A model generated the notes under the pieces. It saw nothing but the letters and a program-made list of their open reading frames with translations. It was not told the origin of the DNA and made no database searches. Below, one piece after another: positions 1 to 7,944 of a DNA stretch of 32,823 bases; position 1 is the stretch's first letter; each line of letters begins with the position of its first letter. The stretch is from Haematobacter genomosp. 1 (lineage in GTDB: Bacteria > Pseudomonadota > Alphaproteobacteria > Rhodobacterales > Rhodobacteraceae), in contig NZ_NIPW01000029.1 of the NCBI RefSeq assembly GCF_002196855.1, positions 1 to 32,823 of the forward strand, given 5' to 3'. Both the position numbers and the translations under genes were made by a program.

Positions 1-54
1 CGTGAAGCGGATTTCCTCCCGCGCGTTCTTGCGGATGGTGCCCAGTTCGATCAT
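1..54 (-). CDS. PC4/p15-like transcriptional coactivator family protein, N-terminus only
   Basis: Only the first 18 codons are present; the gene runs off the left edge of the window. The visible start, MIELGTIRKNAREEIRFT, resembles the N-terminal strand of bacterial PC4/p15 proteins (a K-N-x-R-E-E-I motif), which are small single-stranded-DNA-binding proteins common in alphaproteobacterial prophages. Its ATG overlaps the TGA of the winged-helix gene upstream (ATGA at 51-54), so the two are probably translationally coupled. The assignment rests on a very short stretch. Confidence 0.55.
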   Translation of the reverse strand, partial: MIELGTIRKNAREEIRFT

Positions 55-335
55 GCGGCACCCTCCGCGAGACGGCGGGCGGACGGCGGGAGCCGCAGCT
101 TGCTCCTGTCGCAACCCACCGCGAGTTTGTAGCGGGCATGGTTTTCCGGGCCGATGTAATCCGTGTCGATTGGCCAGCCGTAGTAATGCTTGAGCCTCCA
201 GACGATGGCAGCGAGCCGCCAGCCATTCACCTCGGCAATCTCGTCTCCGTGACCGATGGCCCGGCCACCCAGAAGCGCAGCACAGGTCCAGTAAACCTGC
301 GTCGGGCTGGAAAAAGTCATGTCGTGGTTAGTCAT
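51..335 (-). CDS. Small winged-helix/HTH protein of prophage type
   Basis: A 94-residue protein. Residues about 15-70 contain ALLGGRAIGHGDEI, then GWRLAAIVWRLKHYYGWPID and ARYKLA. This pattern resembles small phage helix-turn-helix domains of the HTH_39 type, in which a G-W-R-L-A-A helix is followed by a wing ending in Y-x-L. A role in DNA binding is inferred from that resemblance. The start at 335 is supported by GGAGG seven bases upstream. A short hairpin (CCGGCG-TTG-CGCCGG, 346-360) abuts this ribosome binding site and could affect its access. It overlaps the PC4-like gene by 4 bp in the same operon. Confidence 0.6.
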   Translation of the reverse strand: MTNHDMTFSSPTQVYWTCAALLGGRAIGHGDEIAEVNGWRLAAIVWRLKHYYGWPIDTDYIGPENHARYKLAVGCDRSKLRLPPSARRLAEGAA

Positions 336-412
336 CAGAACGCCTCCGGCGTTGCGCCGGGCGGCAGGGCTGGCTACCTTGTCCCTTGAACCGATTGCGA
401 CAATGCCGGACG

Positions 413-439
413 CCCCGCCTCCCAGGCGGGGTTTCCTTT
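413..439 (+). terminator. Terminator-like GC hairpin beside the alpA stop codon
   Basis: CCCCGCCT-CCC-AGGCGGGG (413-431) is a perfect 8-bp stem followed on the + strand by TTTCCTTT. As an intrinsic terminator it would act on + strand transcription, yet no + strand gene precedes it. Read on the minus strand, it lies directly after the alpA stop but lacks a U-tract. It may insulate the element from incoming + transcription. Confidence 0.45.
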
Positions 440-623
440 AGGCGACTGCCGCGGGACGGGACTTCACCCATTCCGCGATGGATTCAGCCGTCCAACCCAC
501 AGAACGGGTGCTCAGCTTCACTGGCGCGGGGAAAGTCTTGCGCTTCACCCCAAGGTAGATGGATGCGCGAGACATGCCGGTCATCTCGATGACGGCGGGG
601 AGGCGATAGATTTTGGCTGACAT
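438..623 (-). CDS. AlpA-family excisionase-like transcriptional regulator
   Basis: A 61-residue protein beginning MSAKIYRLPAVIEMTGMSRA. It has the layout of AlpA/MerR-like phage regulators: R-L-P-x-V-x-x-x-T-G-x-S-R-x-x-I-Y, then a P-A-P-V-K-L strand, G-W and a short helix. Family members act as DNA-binding activators or excisionases of P4-like prophages and integrative elements. ATG 623 was chosen because the homology begins there; GGGA lies about ten bases upstream. Two upstream in-frame starts would add an unconserved tail. It shares orientation with the integrase, as is usual in these elements, and probably controls excision or neighbouring genes. Confidence 0.85.
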   Translation of the reverse strand: MSAKIYRLPAVIEMTGMSRASIYLGVKRKTFPAPVKLSTRSVGWTAESIAEWVKSRPAAVA

Positions 624-722
624 AAAAAGTCCCATTCCTGATTGGGCGGCCAGAATCGCTCTAGGCAAATCGCCCGGGGTTGTGCTGGAATGGGGATGGG
701 TGCCCGCGAGGTTTCCCAGCCC

Positions 723-784
723 GCGCCTTGGTCTTGTTGCAAGCTAGACCAAGGCGCACCTACCGCCCAACAGAACGCGGTAGG
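723..784. repeat. Two adjacent perfect inverted repeats upstream of alpA
   Basis: GCGCCTTGGTCT (723-734) pairs perfectly with AGACCAAGGCGC (746-757) across an 11-base loop. One base later CCTACCGC (759-766) pairs with GCGGTAGG (777-784) across 10 bases. Neither is followed by a clear U-tract on either strand, so operator or recombination sites are as plausible as terminators. Confidence 0.8.
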
Positions 785-844
785 CCATGTTAGACGTTGC
801 TAGGTTTATCCGCGCCCATTAGGAGAACTTGGTAACCCTCAACG

Positions 845-897
845 CTAGATATGGTATCTAGGTTCGGGGCTCTGTCTACAGGAACTTTCGCCGAACC
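845..897. repeat. Two further inverted repeats near the int 3' end
   Basis: CTAGATA-TGG-TATCTAG (845-861) is a perfect 7-bp stem with a 3-base loop. GGTTCGG (861-867) pairs with CCGAACC (891-897) across 23 bases. With the pair at 723-784 they give four dyads in 175 bases. They could be bound by the integrase, the AlpA-like protein or another element-encoded protein. Confidence 0.7.
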
Positions 898-944
898 AAA
901 GTCGGGATCCATCCCTGTGTCGATTCATGGGCTCGCCTTCTGCC

Positions 945-2141
945 CTATCCGAGCCGAATCACCTTCCCTTTCTCCCTGGCCAGGTAGTCCGTCCACCGCT
1001 CCATCAGGTCGCGTCGCTTCTCGAACATGTCGGACCTCGCATAGGCCTGTGACACGCTGTTCCCCACGGCATGGGCTAACGCCGCTTCCGCAACTTCATG
1101 CGCTGCCGTCGTGCGTTCCTGCGCCCAAGTGCGGAAGGACGTGCGGAAGCCGTGAACATCGACGGGGAAGCCGAGTTCCTTCACGAGCTTGGAAAGGGTC
1201 ATGTCGGAGAGCGGACGGCCCGGACGTTGCCCCGGGAAGATGAAGGCATCAGCTTGCCCGCTGGCGACTGGCAATCGCTGTGCTTCGGACAGGATTTCCA
1301 TTGCCCGGGGTGAGAGCGGAACCCGGTGCGGGCGTTTCATCTTCATCCGCGAAGCCGGTATTTCCCAAACCTTCGCGGCCATGTCGATTTCATTCCAACG
1401 AGCCTCGCGCACCTCACCGGAGCGGCCAGCCGTAAGGATGAGGAACTCCAACGCCTGCTTGGTTGACGGCCCGGCGCCAGAAGCCGCCAGCACCGCAAGA
1501 AAGGTCGTGACCTGATCGTACGGAAGCGCGATGCGGTGAGCCTTCACCTTCGGCACCTTCGGCAACGCCCCGTCCAGATTGTCGGCCGGATTGTCCTGCC
1601 GCCAACCTTGGGCGATTGCCCATTTCATCACGGTGCCGATGCGCTGGCGGACTCGTCGCGCGGTCTCGTTGGTCTTTGTCCAGATCGGAGTAAGGACAGC
1701 CAGCACATCTGCTGTTGTCACATCCTGCACCTTGAGCCGCCCGAGCTTCGGAAATGCGTGCATCTCCAGTGAGGAAAGGAAGTCCTTGCCGTGCTTCTCG
1801 TTGCGCCAGGTCGGAAGGTGGATTTCATGCACCTTGCGAGCGGCCTCCTCGAATGTGAGCGCCGCTTGCGTCTCTCGTTTGGCCCGCAACGGATCGCCCC
1901 CCGTCCGGGCGTCCCTGTGATTCCGCGAGGCAGCTTCGCGCGCCTCAGCAAGGGAAACGGCCGACAATGGCCCCAGCCCCAAGTCAACGCGCTTGCCGCG
2001 AATGGTGATGCGCTGGACCCAGCGCTTAGATCCCCCCGGGGCGACGACGAGGCAAAGCCCCAAGGCATCGCCATACTTGCCGGGTTCCGTCACTGACCGG
2101 ACGAATGCAGCACTTAGCCCCTTCTTGCCCTTGTCGCTCAT
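945..2141 (-). CDS. P4-type tyrosine recombinase/integrase
   Basis: A 398-residue site-specific recombinase that would integrate and excise the element. An N-terminal DUF4102-like arm-binding domain (residues ~5-95; G-D-A-L-G-L-C-L-V-V then G-L-G-P-L-S-A-V-S-L-A-E-A-R) precedes a core-binding domain (~100-195) and the catalytic domain. Expected catalytic residues are visible: R240 (TAGRSGEVR), H330 and R333 (HGFRTSFR), H357 (LAHAVG) and the nucleophile Y367 (AYARSD). ATG 2141 is preferred; GGGGGGAGG directly abuts it, which is unusually close. A TTG at 2168 would add nine residues translated from a hairpin. The gene appears intact, so the recombinase may be functional. Confidence 0.93.
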   Translation of the reverse strand: MSDKGKKGLSAAFVRSVTEPGKYGDALGLCLVVAPGGSKRWVQRITIRGKRVDLGLGPLSAVSLAEAREAASRNHRDARTGGDPLRAKRETQAALTFEEAARKVHEIHLPTWRNEKHGKDFLSSLEMHAFPKLGRLKVQDVTTADVLAVLTPIWTKTNETARRVRQRIGTVMKWAIAQGWRQDNPADNLDGALPKVPKVKAHRIALPYDQVTTFLAVLAASGAGPSTKQALEFLILTAGRSGEVREARWNEIDMAAKVWEIPASRMKMKRPHRVPLSPRAMEILSEAQRLPVASGQADAFIFPGQRPGRPLSDMTLSKLVKELGFPVDVHGFRTSFRTWAQERTTAAHEVAEAALAHAVGNSVSQAYARSDMFEKRRDLMERWTDYLAREKGKVIRLG

Positions 2142-2147
2142 CCTCCC

Positions 2148-2176
2148 CCCACACTTTGCCCCACGCAAAGTGTGGG
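2148..2176. repeat. Perfect 12-bp inverted repeat at the integrase start
   Basis: CCCACACTTTGC (2148-2159) and GCAAAGTGTGGG (2165-2176) form a perfect stem with a 5-base loop. On the int mRNA the 3' arm ends directly before the GGGGGAGG and ATG at 2141. It could serve as an operator or as a translation-controlling hairpin. Confidence 0.8.
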
Positions 2177-2985
2177 ACTGAACAAGATGGCATTAGACGC
2201 TACTGGATGATGGCCGCAACCATTTCCTTGCAATGCATCACTTCTTTGGATGGCATCGGATGGCTTGATGCATAGGTATGGTGGACCTTGGCTCCACCAA
2301 ATCTCTCCGATAATCTCTTATACTTGCAGTTTCATGCAGTATATCTGCGCATCCAATACTTTACCTACGCTGTGGGTAAGATGCCCTGTAATTTCACGAT
2401 ACCGTGAGAACGGCAGAATGCGCTCTGAAGTTGGTCCCGATCCGAGGCACGCATTCTGCAATTCAACCAGACGAAAAATCTGTGCGTGGGAGCGACGCGG
2501 ACCTTGTGACGCGGCATGAAACTCCGCCCCCGTGTGCGGCGCCTTCAACAAATCGCGGATGCGCACCAGAACCGGGGCGCGGGTCTGATGGACTGGGCTG
2601 TCCTTCGACGTGAACCGCCTGTCCGCACCTCTTGTGGGAGCAATGCCCGGCGTTCCTACGTGACAGCGTGAAATACGCCCTTGTTCAAGCTTCAGAACCC
2701 CACAGCGACCTGGCTGGATAGAACACAAACACTAGTCTCTGGATGGGACGCCGTGACCGCGATAGCCCGACAGCGCTCTCCAAGACATGCCGGTTTGTTG
2801 GAGCGGACCAGGGAGCTGCGCCGCTTCCGCCAGAATCTATAAGCGTATCGATAATAGGATAGTGCCACTTCGGCCGAGAGCTATCGAAGCGGCGGGCTGA
2901 CGGGCGGTGCCACTCGCGATGGACGTCGGTGCCATACGGGTTCCCTGCTTCGCGGCAGCACTGCGTTGGGCGCGGTTCACGGAGA

Positions 2986-3033
2986 GCTGACGGCTGACGG
3001 CTGACGGCTGACGGCTGACGGCTGACGGCTGAC
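2986..3033. repeat. Tandem repeat, unit GCTGACG (7 bp), almost 7 copies
   Basis: Six identical head-to-tail copies of GCTGACG are followed by a partial copy (GCTGAC). The array ends about 140 bp upstream of the AbrB-type gene and lies in non-coding DNA. A unit of 7 is not a multiple of three and is prone to slippage. Confidence 0.95.
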
Positions 3034-3101
3034 AAGATGATCTTATCATTCGGTGCTCTCCGCAATCTTCCCCAGCGGTTGCCGCGGGCGTTTGGGCCAC
3101 A

Positions 3102-3126
3102 CCGTTTTGACCTTCCGGCAAAACGG
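3102..3126. repeat. Inverted repeat upstream of the AbrB-type gene
   Basis: CCGTTTTG and CAAAACGG pair perfectly across a 9-base loop, 48 bp upstream of the next start codon. It contains TTGACC, which could be a -35 element, but no convincing -10 follows. A possible operator. Confidence 0.5.
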
Positions 3127-3173
3127 GGTTGAGCATCGTCTTCAATGGCGCGACGGTCGGGTGACCGGATTTC

Positions 3174-4277
3174 ATGACCATGCCGACAGCCCGCCTCACC
3201 CTCCGCCTGTTTGCCCGCTTGAGCGGCGTGCTTCTCATCACGCTGACGGCGGCGGTCATCGCACGCTGGGGGGGCATGCCGCTGCCTTGGATGCTCGGCC
3301 CGCTCATCGCTGCAGCCATGCTCGCGATGAGTCTGCCGGCAGGGCATTGGCTGGTGCCGCCGTTTCCAAACAGCATCCGCGGCATCTGCGTCGGCGTGGT
3401 GGGCCTGATGATCGGCGGGAGCTTCACGCCCGCGCTGATGAGTTCGGCAGGGGAATGGTGGATCACGCTTCTGGGCATGGCAGCGGTGACACTGCTGTTG
3501 CAATGCCTCAACTACCTATGGTTCCGGCGCGGCATGGGGCTGGACCCGACGACGGCCTGGTTCTCCGGCTCCCCCGGCGGTCTGATGGAGAACATCGCGC
3601 TTGGCGAGGCGCATGGCGGTGATCTCCGCATCATTTCCGCGCTGCAGTTCCTGCGCATCATCCTCGTGGTCATCACCCTGCCTACGGCGTTTTCGATCTG
3701 GAACGGCGCTCCGGTCGGCAGTTCGGCGGGTGTGCAGGTGCCCGGCCCGCCCCTGACGGCGACCGACGGCCTCTTGCTCGCCGCGGCATTGGTGCTTGGC
3801 CAGTGGGGCGCGCGTCGCCTGTCCCTGCCCGCGGGGGTAGTCGTCGGGCCGCTCATCGTCAGTGCCATCGCCCATGCGACAGGGCTGATCGGCGGACAGG
3901 TGCCGCCGGGCCTTGTCTCGGGCGCGCAATGGCTCGTCGGCACGGCCCTGGGGTTGCGCTTTGCGGGGATGCAACGGGCACGGCTGGTGCAATGCCTGGG
4001 CGGGGCGGTCGTGGCTCTTGGCATATCGGTGGCGGCGGTCGGGGCGATCATCGCCATCGTGTTGCCCTTCATCGACATTCCGGTTCCGGCCCTCGTGCTC
4101 TCCTACATCCCGGGAGGGGTGGTGGAGATGGGGCTGATCGCGCTTTCCATCGGGGCGAACCCGGTTTTCGTGACGGCGCATCACGTCTTCCGCATCCTGA
4201 TCGCGGTCATGATCACCCCGCAGATCTTCCTGCGTCATGTGGCCCGTCGCGGCGCCCGGACAGGCGTCGCGAAGTAA
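3174..4277 (+). CDS. AbrB-family (COG3180-type) polytopic membrane protein
   Basis: A 367-residue, strongly hydrophobic protein with about ten membrane segments. It shows the duplicated architecture of the Gram-negative AbrB family: each half has a glycine/proline-rich motif, MPLPWMLGPLIAA at ~35-47 and LPAGVVVGPLIVSA in the second half. SPGGLMENIALGEA and SYIPGGVVEMGLIALS are the paired SPGG/IPGG motifs. Family members are often annotated as transcriptional regulators or putative ammonia monooxygenases, but their sequence is that of an inner-membrane transporter-like protein of unknown substrate. No strong Shine-Dalgarno sequence is seen. It ends 89 bp before the peptide-transport operon on the same strand. 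Confidence 0.85.
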   Translation: MTMPTARLTLRLFARLSGVLLITLTAAVIARWGGMPLPWMLGPLIAAAMLAMSLPAGHWLVPPFPNSIRGICVGVVGLMIGGSFTPALMSSAGEWWITLLGMAAVTLLLQCLNYLWFRRGMGLDPTTAWFSGSPGGLMENIALGEAHGGDLRIISALQFLRIILVVITLPTAFSIWNGAPVGSSAGVQVPGPPLTATDGLLLAAALVLGQWGARRLSLPAGVVVGPLIVSAIAHATGLIGGQVPPGLVSGAQWLVGTALGLRFAGMQRARLVQCLGGAVVALGISVAAVGAIIAIVLPFIDIPVPALVLSYIPGGVVEMGLIALSIGANPVFVTAHHVFRILIAVMITPQIFLRHVARRGARTGVAK

Positions 4278-4288
4278 ACCGGCGCGGC

Positions 4289-4318
4289 TTGACTTGCTCC
4301 GTCGCAGGGCGTCCTATC
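4289..4318 (+). promoter_or_regulatory. Candidate sigma-70-type promoter of the peptide transport operon
   Basis: TTGACT (4289-4294) is followed after 18 bases by CCTATC (4313-4318). It lies between the AbrB-type stop and the binding-protein start at 4367, which would leave a leader of about 40 nt. The -35 is strong and the -10 weak. Confidence 0.4.
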
Positions 4319-4366
4319 CCGTCCATGGTCCCGGTCGAGGACCGAGCAAAATCAACAGGGACGATC

Positions 4367-5968
4367 ATGCGACACACGAGCCGCTTCCTTGCCGCTACGG
4401 CAATCACGGGTGCCCTCGCAGCCTTTCAACCGGGCCTGCCCGCCTTCGCCGCGACCCCGCCCGACACGCTGATCCAGGCCTGGGCGATCGACGACATCAT
4501 CTCCCTCGACCCGGCGGAGGTATTCGAGTTCACCGCCTCCGAGCTGATCGGCAACTCCTATGAGACGCTGATCGGTTATGATGTGAAGGACGTGTCGAAT
4601 ATCTTCGGTGTCGTCGCCGAGAGCTGGGAGGTCTCGGAGGATGGCAAGACCATCCACTTCAAGGTGCGTGAGGGGCGCAAGTTCGCCTCCGGCAACCCGA
4701 TCACCGCGTCCGATGTGGTCTTCTCGCTGACACGCGCGGTGAAGCTGGACAAGTCGCCCGCCTTCATTCTGACGCAGTTCGGCTTCTCGCCGGAGAATGT
4801 CGATGCCCAGATCGTCCAGACCGGCGATTACACGTTCGACTTCAAGATGGACCAGGCCTATGCGCCGTCTCTGGTGCTCTACTGCCTGACGGCGACGGTC
4901 GCCTCGGTGGTGGATCAGAAACTCGCCATGTCGCATGAGGCGAACGGCGACTTCGGCTATGACTGGCTGAAGACCGGGTATGCCGGTTCCGGCCCGTTCA
5001 CCATCCGCGAATGGCGGGCGAACGAGGTCGTCGTGATGGAGCGCAACGACAACTATTCCGGCGATGCACCGAAGATCGCACGGGCCATCATGCGCCACAT
5101 CCCGGAACCCGCGGCGCAGCGGCTGCTGCTCGAACAGGGCGACGTGGACATCGCCCGCAACCTCGGCCCGGAGGAGATGGAGGCGCTGTCCTCCAATGCC
5201 GACATCAAGAACCAGTCGGGCGTGAAAGGGTCGATCTACTACCTCGGCCTGAACCAGAAGAACGAATTCCTGTCGAAACCGCAGGTCCGGCAGGCGATGA
5301 AATACCTCGTCGATTACGCGGCGATTTCCGACACGATCATGAAGGGCCGCACCATGGTGCACCAGTCCTTCCTGCCGAAGGGCTTCCTTGGGGAGATCGA
5401 CGACACGCCCTTCGCCCTCAACGTGGCAAAGGCCAAGGAATTGCTGGCGGAGGCTGGCGTGCCCGACGGGTTCAGCGTGACCATGGACACGCGCAACACC
5501 GCCGATATCACGGCGATGGGAACAGCCATCCAGCAGACCTTCGGACAGGCGGGGATCAAGCTCAGCCTCATTCCCGGCGATGGCGGCCAGACGCTCACCA
5601 AGTATCGCGCGCGGACCCATGACATCTATATCGGCCAGTGGGGCCCGGATTATCAGGATCCGCATACCAACGCCGACACCTTCGCCTCCAACCCGGACAA
5701 TGCGGACGGCGCCTCCTCCAAGACGCTGGCCTGGCGGAACGCCTGGGACATCCCGGAGATGACACAGCGCACCCGCGCCGCCATGCTGGAGCGGGACACC
5801 GGCAAGCGGGCGGAGATGTACGAGACGCTGCAACGCGAACAGCAGCAGGACTCGCCCTTCGTCATCATGTTCCAGCAGGTGGAGAACGTGGCGGTGAGGT
5901 CAAACGTGCAGAATTTCGTGCTTGGCCCCTCGTTCAACGACAACTCCTTCAAGGCCGTGACGAAGTAG
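4367..5968 (+). CDS. Periplasmic peptide-binding protein of an ABC transporter (SBP family 5)
   Basis: A 533-residue extracytoplasmic solute-binding protein of the DppA/OppA family. A signal peptide covers residues 1-28 with a predicted cleavage after PAFA. The mature part begins TPPDTLIQAWAIDDIISLDPAE, followed by the family features E-S-W-E-V-S-E-D-G-K-T-I-H-F-K-V-R and G-S-G-P-F-T-I-R-E-W. ATG 4367 was chosen because the signal peptide starts there; the frame stays open far upstream through the AbrB-type gene without homology. It is the first gene of a six-gene operon and would deliver di- or oligopeptides to the two permeases that follow. The exact ligand cannot be read from the sequence. 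Confidence 0.92.
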   Translation: MRHTSRFLAATAITGALAAFQPGLPAFAATPPDTLIQAWAIDDIISLDPAEVFEFTASELIGNSYETLIGYDVKDVSNIFGVVAESWEVSEDGKTIHFKVREGRKFASGNPITASDVVFSLTRAVKLDKSPAFILTQFGFSPENVDAQIVQTGDYTFDFKMDQAYAPSLVLYCLTATVASVVDQKLAMSHEANGDFGYDWLKTGYAGSGPFTIREWRANEVVVMERNDNYSGDAPKIARAIMRHIPEPAAQRLLLEQGDVDIARNLGPEEMEALSSNADIKNQSGVKGSIYYLGLNQKNEFLSKPQVRQAMKYLVDYAAISDTIMKGRTMVHQSFLPKGFLGEIDDTPFALNVAKAKELLAEAGVPDGFSVTMDTRNTADITAMGTAIQQTFGQAGIKLSLIPGDGGQTLTKYRARTHDIYIGQWGPDYQDPHTNADTFASNPDNADGASSKTLAWRNAWDIPEMTQRTRAAMLERDTGKRAEMYETLQREQQQDSPFVIMFQQVENVAVRSNVQNFVLGPSFNDNSFKAVTK

Positions 5969-7033
5969 ATGGCCATCGCGGAAGACCGGCCGGTGGGGCG
6001 CAGAGGCGCCCTTTCGGGACTGTTCTGGAAGACGGGGAAAGTGCTCGTCACTCTTGCGGTGACGCTTCTCGGCCTGCTGTTCGTGACCTTCATGATCGGC
6101 AGGATCGTCCCGGTGGATCCGGTGCTGGCCGTCGTGGGGGATCGCGCCTCGCAGAGCACCTACGATCAGGTCTATCAGCAGCTCGGCCTCGACAAGCCGC
6201 TGATCGAGCAGTTCTGGATCTACGGGCGCTCCGTCATGGCCGGCGATCTCGGCACGTCGTTCCTGACCAAGCGGCCCATCGCGGACGACCTGCGCCGGGT
6301 GTTTCCCGCCACGCTGGAGCTTTCCACCTTCGGGATCATCATCGGCACCCTTCTGGGCGTGCCGCTCGGCGTCTATTCCGCGGTGAACAAGGGAAAGCTC
6401 GGCGATCAGATCGTGCGGATCATCGGGCTGGTCGGCTATTCCGCACCGATCTTCTGGCTGGCGCTGCTTGGACTGCTGATCTTCTACGCGCGGCTGGGCT
6501 GGGTGGCGGGGCCGGGTCGGATCGACATCGCCTATGAATACTCCATCTCTCCCGGCACCGGACTGCTGCTGATCGACACCGCGATGCAGGGCCAATGGGC
6601 CGCATTCCGCAACGTGTTCAGCCACATCGCACTGCCGGGCTGTCTGCTGGGCTATTTTTCCATGGCCTATATCAGCCGCATGACGCGCAGTTTCATGCTG
6701 GCGGAACTCAGCCAGGAATATGTGACCACAGCGCGGGTGAAGGGCGTGCCGGAGTGGCGGATCATCTGGGTCCATGCGCTGCGCAACGCGGCCGTGCCGC
6801 TCATCACGGTGATCGCCCTTTCCTATGCCAACCTGCTCGAAGGATCCGTCCTGACAGAGACCGTCTTCGCCTGGCCCGGGCTGGGCATGTATCTCACCAA
6901 TTCGCTGCAGAATGCCGACATGAACGCGGTTCTCGGCGGCACGCTGGTCATCGGGGCGACCTTCGTGCTGCTGAACCTCGTGTCCGACCTGCTCTATTCG
7001 CTGCTCGACCCCCGTGTGAGGAGGAGCAGATGA
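5969..7033 (+). CDS. Peptide ABC transporter permease, DppB/OppB type
   Basis: A 354-residue inner-membrane permease starting immediately after the binding-protein stop (TAGATG). An N-terminal membrane segment at ~20-42 precedes a periplasmic region with PVDPVLAVVGDRAS and the family motif Q-L-G-L-D-K-P-L-I-E-Q-F. The BPD_transp_1 core follows, with the ATPase-contacting EAA-like loop (TTARVKGVPEWRIIWVHALRN). It ends LLYSLLDPRVRRSR, typical of DppB. It pairs with the DppC-type protein encoded next, overlapping by 4 bp (ATGA at 7030-7033). The lack of a gap before it suggests translational coupling. Confidence 0.93.
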   Translation: MAIAEDRPVGRRGALSGLFWKTGKVLVTLAVTLLGLLFVTFMIGRIVPVDPVLAVVGDRASQSTYDQVYQQLGLDKPLIEQFWIYGRSVMAGDLGTSFLTKRPIADDLRRVFPATLELSTFGIIIGTLLGVPLGVYSAVNKGKLGDQIVRIIGLVGYSAPIFWLALLGLLIFYARLGWVAGPGRIDIAYEYSISPGTGLLLIDTAMQGQWAAFRNVFSHIALPGCLLGYFSMAYISRMTRSFMLAELSQEYVTTARVKGVPEWRIIWVHALRNAAVPLITVIALSYANLLEGSVLTETVFAWPGLGMYLTNSLQNADMNAVLGGTLVIGATFVLLNLVSDLLYSLLDPRVRRSR

Positions 7034-7944
7034 GCCAGTCCCTCTCCCGCCGCGAATGGCTGCTGACGGAGCAGCCCGGCTCCCGCCGTCAGGCGCGGCT
7101 CGGCCAGTTCTACCGGACCTGGCTCGCCCTCCGCTCCAACCCGCTGGCGATGGTGGGCCTTGGCATCATCGTGGCGCTGATACTGGTCGCGCTCTTTGCC
7201 AATGTGATCGCACCCTACGATCCGCTGGTCGGCGGCGATCTGCGGACGGAACGGCTGCTGCCCCCCTCCTCCACCCATTGGTTCGGCACCGACGATCAGG
7301 CGCGCGACATCTTCAGCCGGGTCATACATGGCTCGCGGCTGACGCTGATGATCGTGGCGCTGGTCGCGGTGATCGCCACGCCGATCGGGCTGCTGATCGG
7401 CACCACGGCGGGCTATTTCGGCGGCTGGGTGGATACCGTGCTGATGCGGATCACCGATATCGTGCTGGCCTTTCCGCGGCTGATCCTCGCCCTCGCCTTC
7501 GTGGCGGCGCTGGGGCCGGGGATCGAGAATGCGATCATCGCCATCGCCATCACCTCCTGGCCGCCCTACGCGCGTCTCGCACGGGCGGAGACGCTGACGA
7601 TACGCAACACCGACTTCATCGCCGCGTCGAAGCTGCAGGGCGCCTCCTCCGCCCGGATCATCTGGGGCCATGTGGTGCCGCTCTGCATGCCTTCGGTCAT
7701 TGTGCGGGTCACGCTGGACATGGCGGGTATCATCCTGACGGCGGCGGGTCTGGGCTTTCTGGGCCTCGGCGCGCAGCCGCCCAGCCCGGAATGGGGGGCG
7801 ATGGTGGCGTCGGGACGGCGGTTCCTGATCGATCAGTGGTGGGTCGCCACCATGCCGGGGATCGCGATCTTCGTGGTTTCGCTCGGCTTCAACCTGCTGG
7901 GTGACGGGCTGCGCGACGTGCTCGACCCCAAGGGAGAGAAGTGA
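7030..7944 (+). CDS. Peptide ABC transporter permease, DppC/OppC type
   Basis: A 304-residue second permease. Residues ~30-55 form the first membrane helix, followed by the hallmark periplasmic motif YDPLVGGDLRTERLLPPSSTHWFGTDDQARDIFSRVIHGSR. The BPD core carries the EAA loop (FIAASKLQGASSARIIWGHVVP) and the C-terminus reads GDGLRDVLDPKGEK, both diagnostic of DppC. The start at 7030 is supported by GAGGAG just upstream and by the ATGA overlap with the DppB-type gene. The frame is open upstream within that gene but without homology. It ends in TGATG, overlapping the ATPase gene. Confidence 0.94.
   Translation: MSQSLSRREWLLTEQPGSRRQARLGQFYRTWLALRSNPLAMVGLGIIVALILVALFANVIAPYDPLVGGDLRTERLLPPSSTHWFGTDDQARDIFSRVIHGSRLTLMIVALVAVIATPIGLLIGTTAGYFGGWVDTVLMRITDIVLAFPRLILALAFVAALGPGIENAIIAIAITSWPPYARLARAETLTIRNTDFIAASKLQGASSARIIWGHVVPLCMPSVIVRVTLDMAGIILTAAGLGFLGLGAQPPSPEWGAMVASGRRFLIDQWWVATMPGIAIFVVSLGFNLLGDGLRDVLDPKGEK

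Larger units (their letters stand above)
669..944. other. Intergenic region between alpA and integrase, rich in inverted repeats
   Basis: No reading frame here resembles a known protein. The region lies upstream of alpA and downstream of int (both on the minus strand) and is dominated by the inverted repeats at 723-897. It is the natural place for the alpA promoter and for excisionase or regulator binding sites, but no individual promoter could be assigned. Confidence 0.5.
2177..3173. other. Gene-free stretch between the element and the AbrB-type gene
   Basis: About 1 kb without a convincing gene; open frames here match no family I know and lack good start signals. It should contain the right-hand attachment site of the element. 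A weak candidate is GGCTCCACCA (about 2290-2299), which resembles the 3' end of a tRNA or tmRNA, but no cloverleaf precedes it. The stretch also holds the 7-bp tandem repeat (2986-3033) and an inverted repeat at 3102-3126. Confidence 0.5.

Noticed and set aside
2270-2310. An intact tRNA or tmRNA at the element boundary
   Set aside because: Only the GGCTCCACCA end is suggestive; no anticodon or T-arm could be folded around it.
2318-2728. A 136-codon minus-strand open frame in the gap after the integrase
   Set aside because: No family resemblance, no convincing ribosome binding site, and overlapping frames of similar length on the other strand.
4352-5833. A 493-codon minus-strand open frame antisense to the peptide-binding protein
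   Set aside because: No domains are recognisable, and the + strand has a signal peptide and binding-protein motifs.
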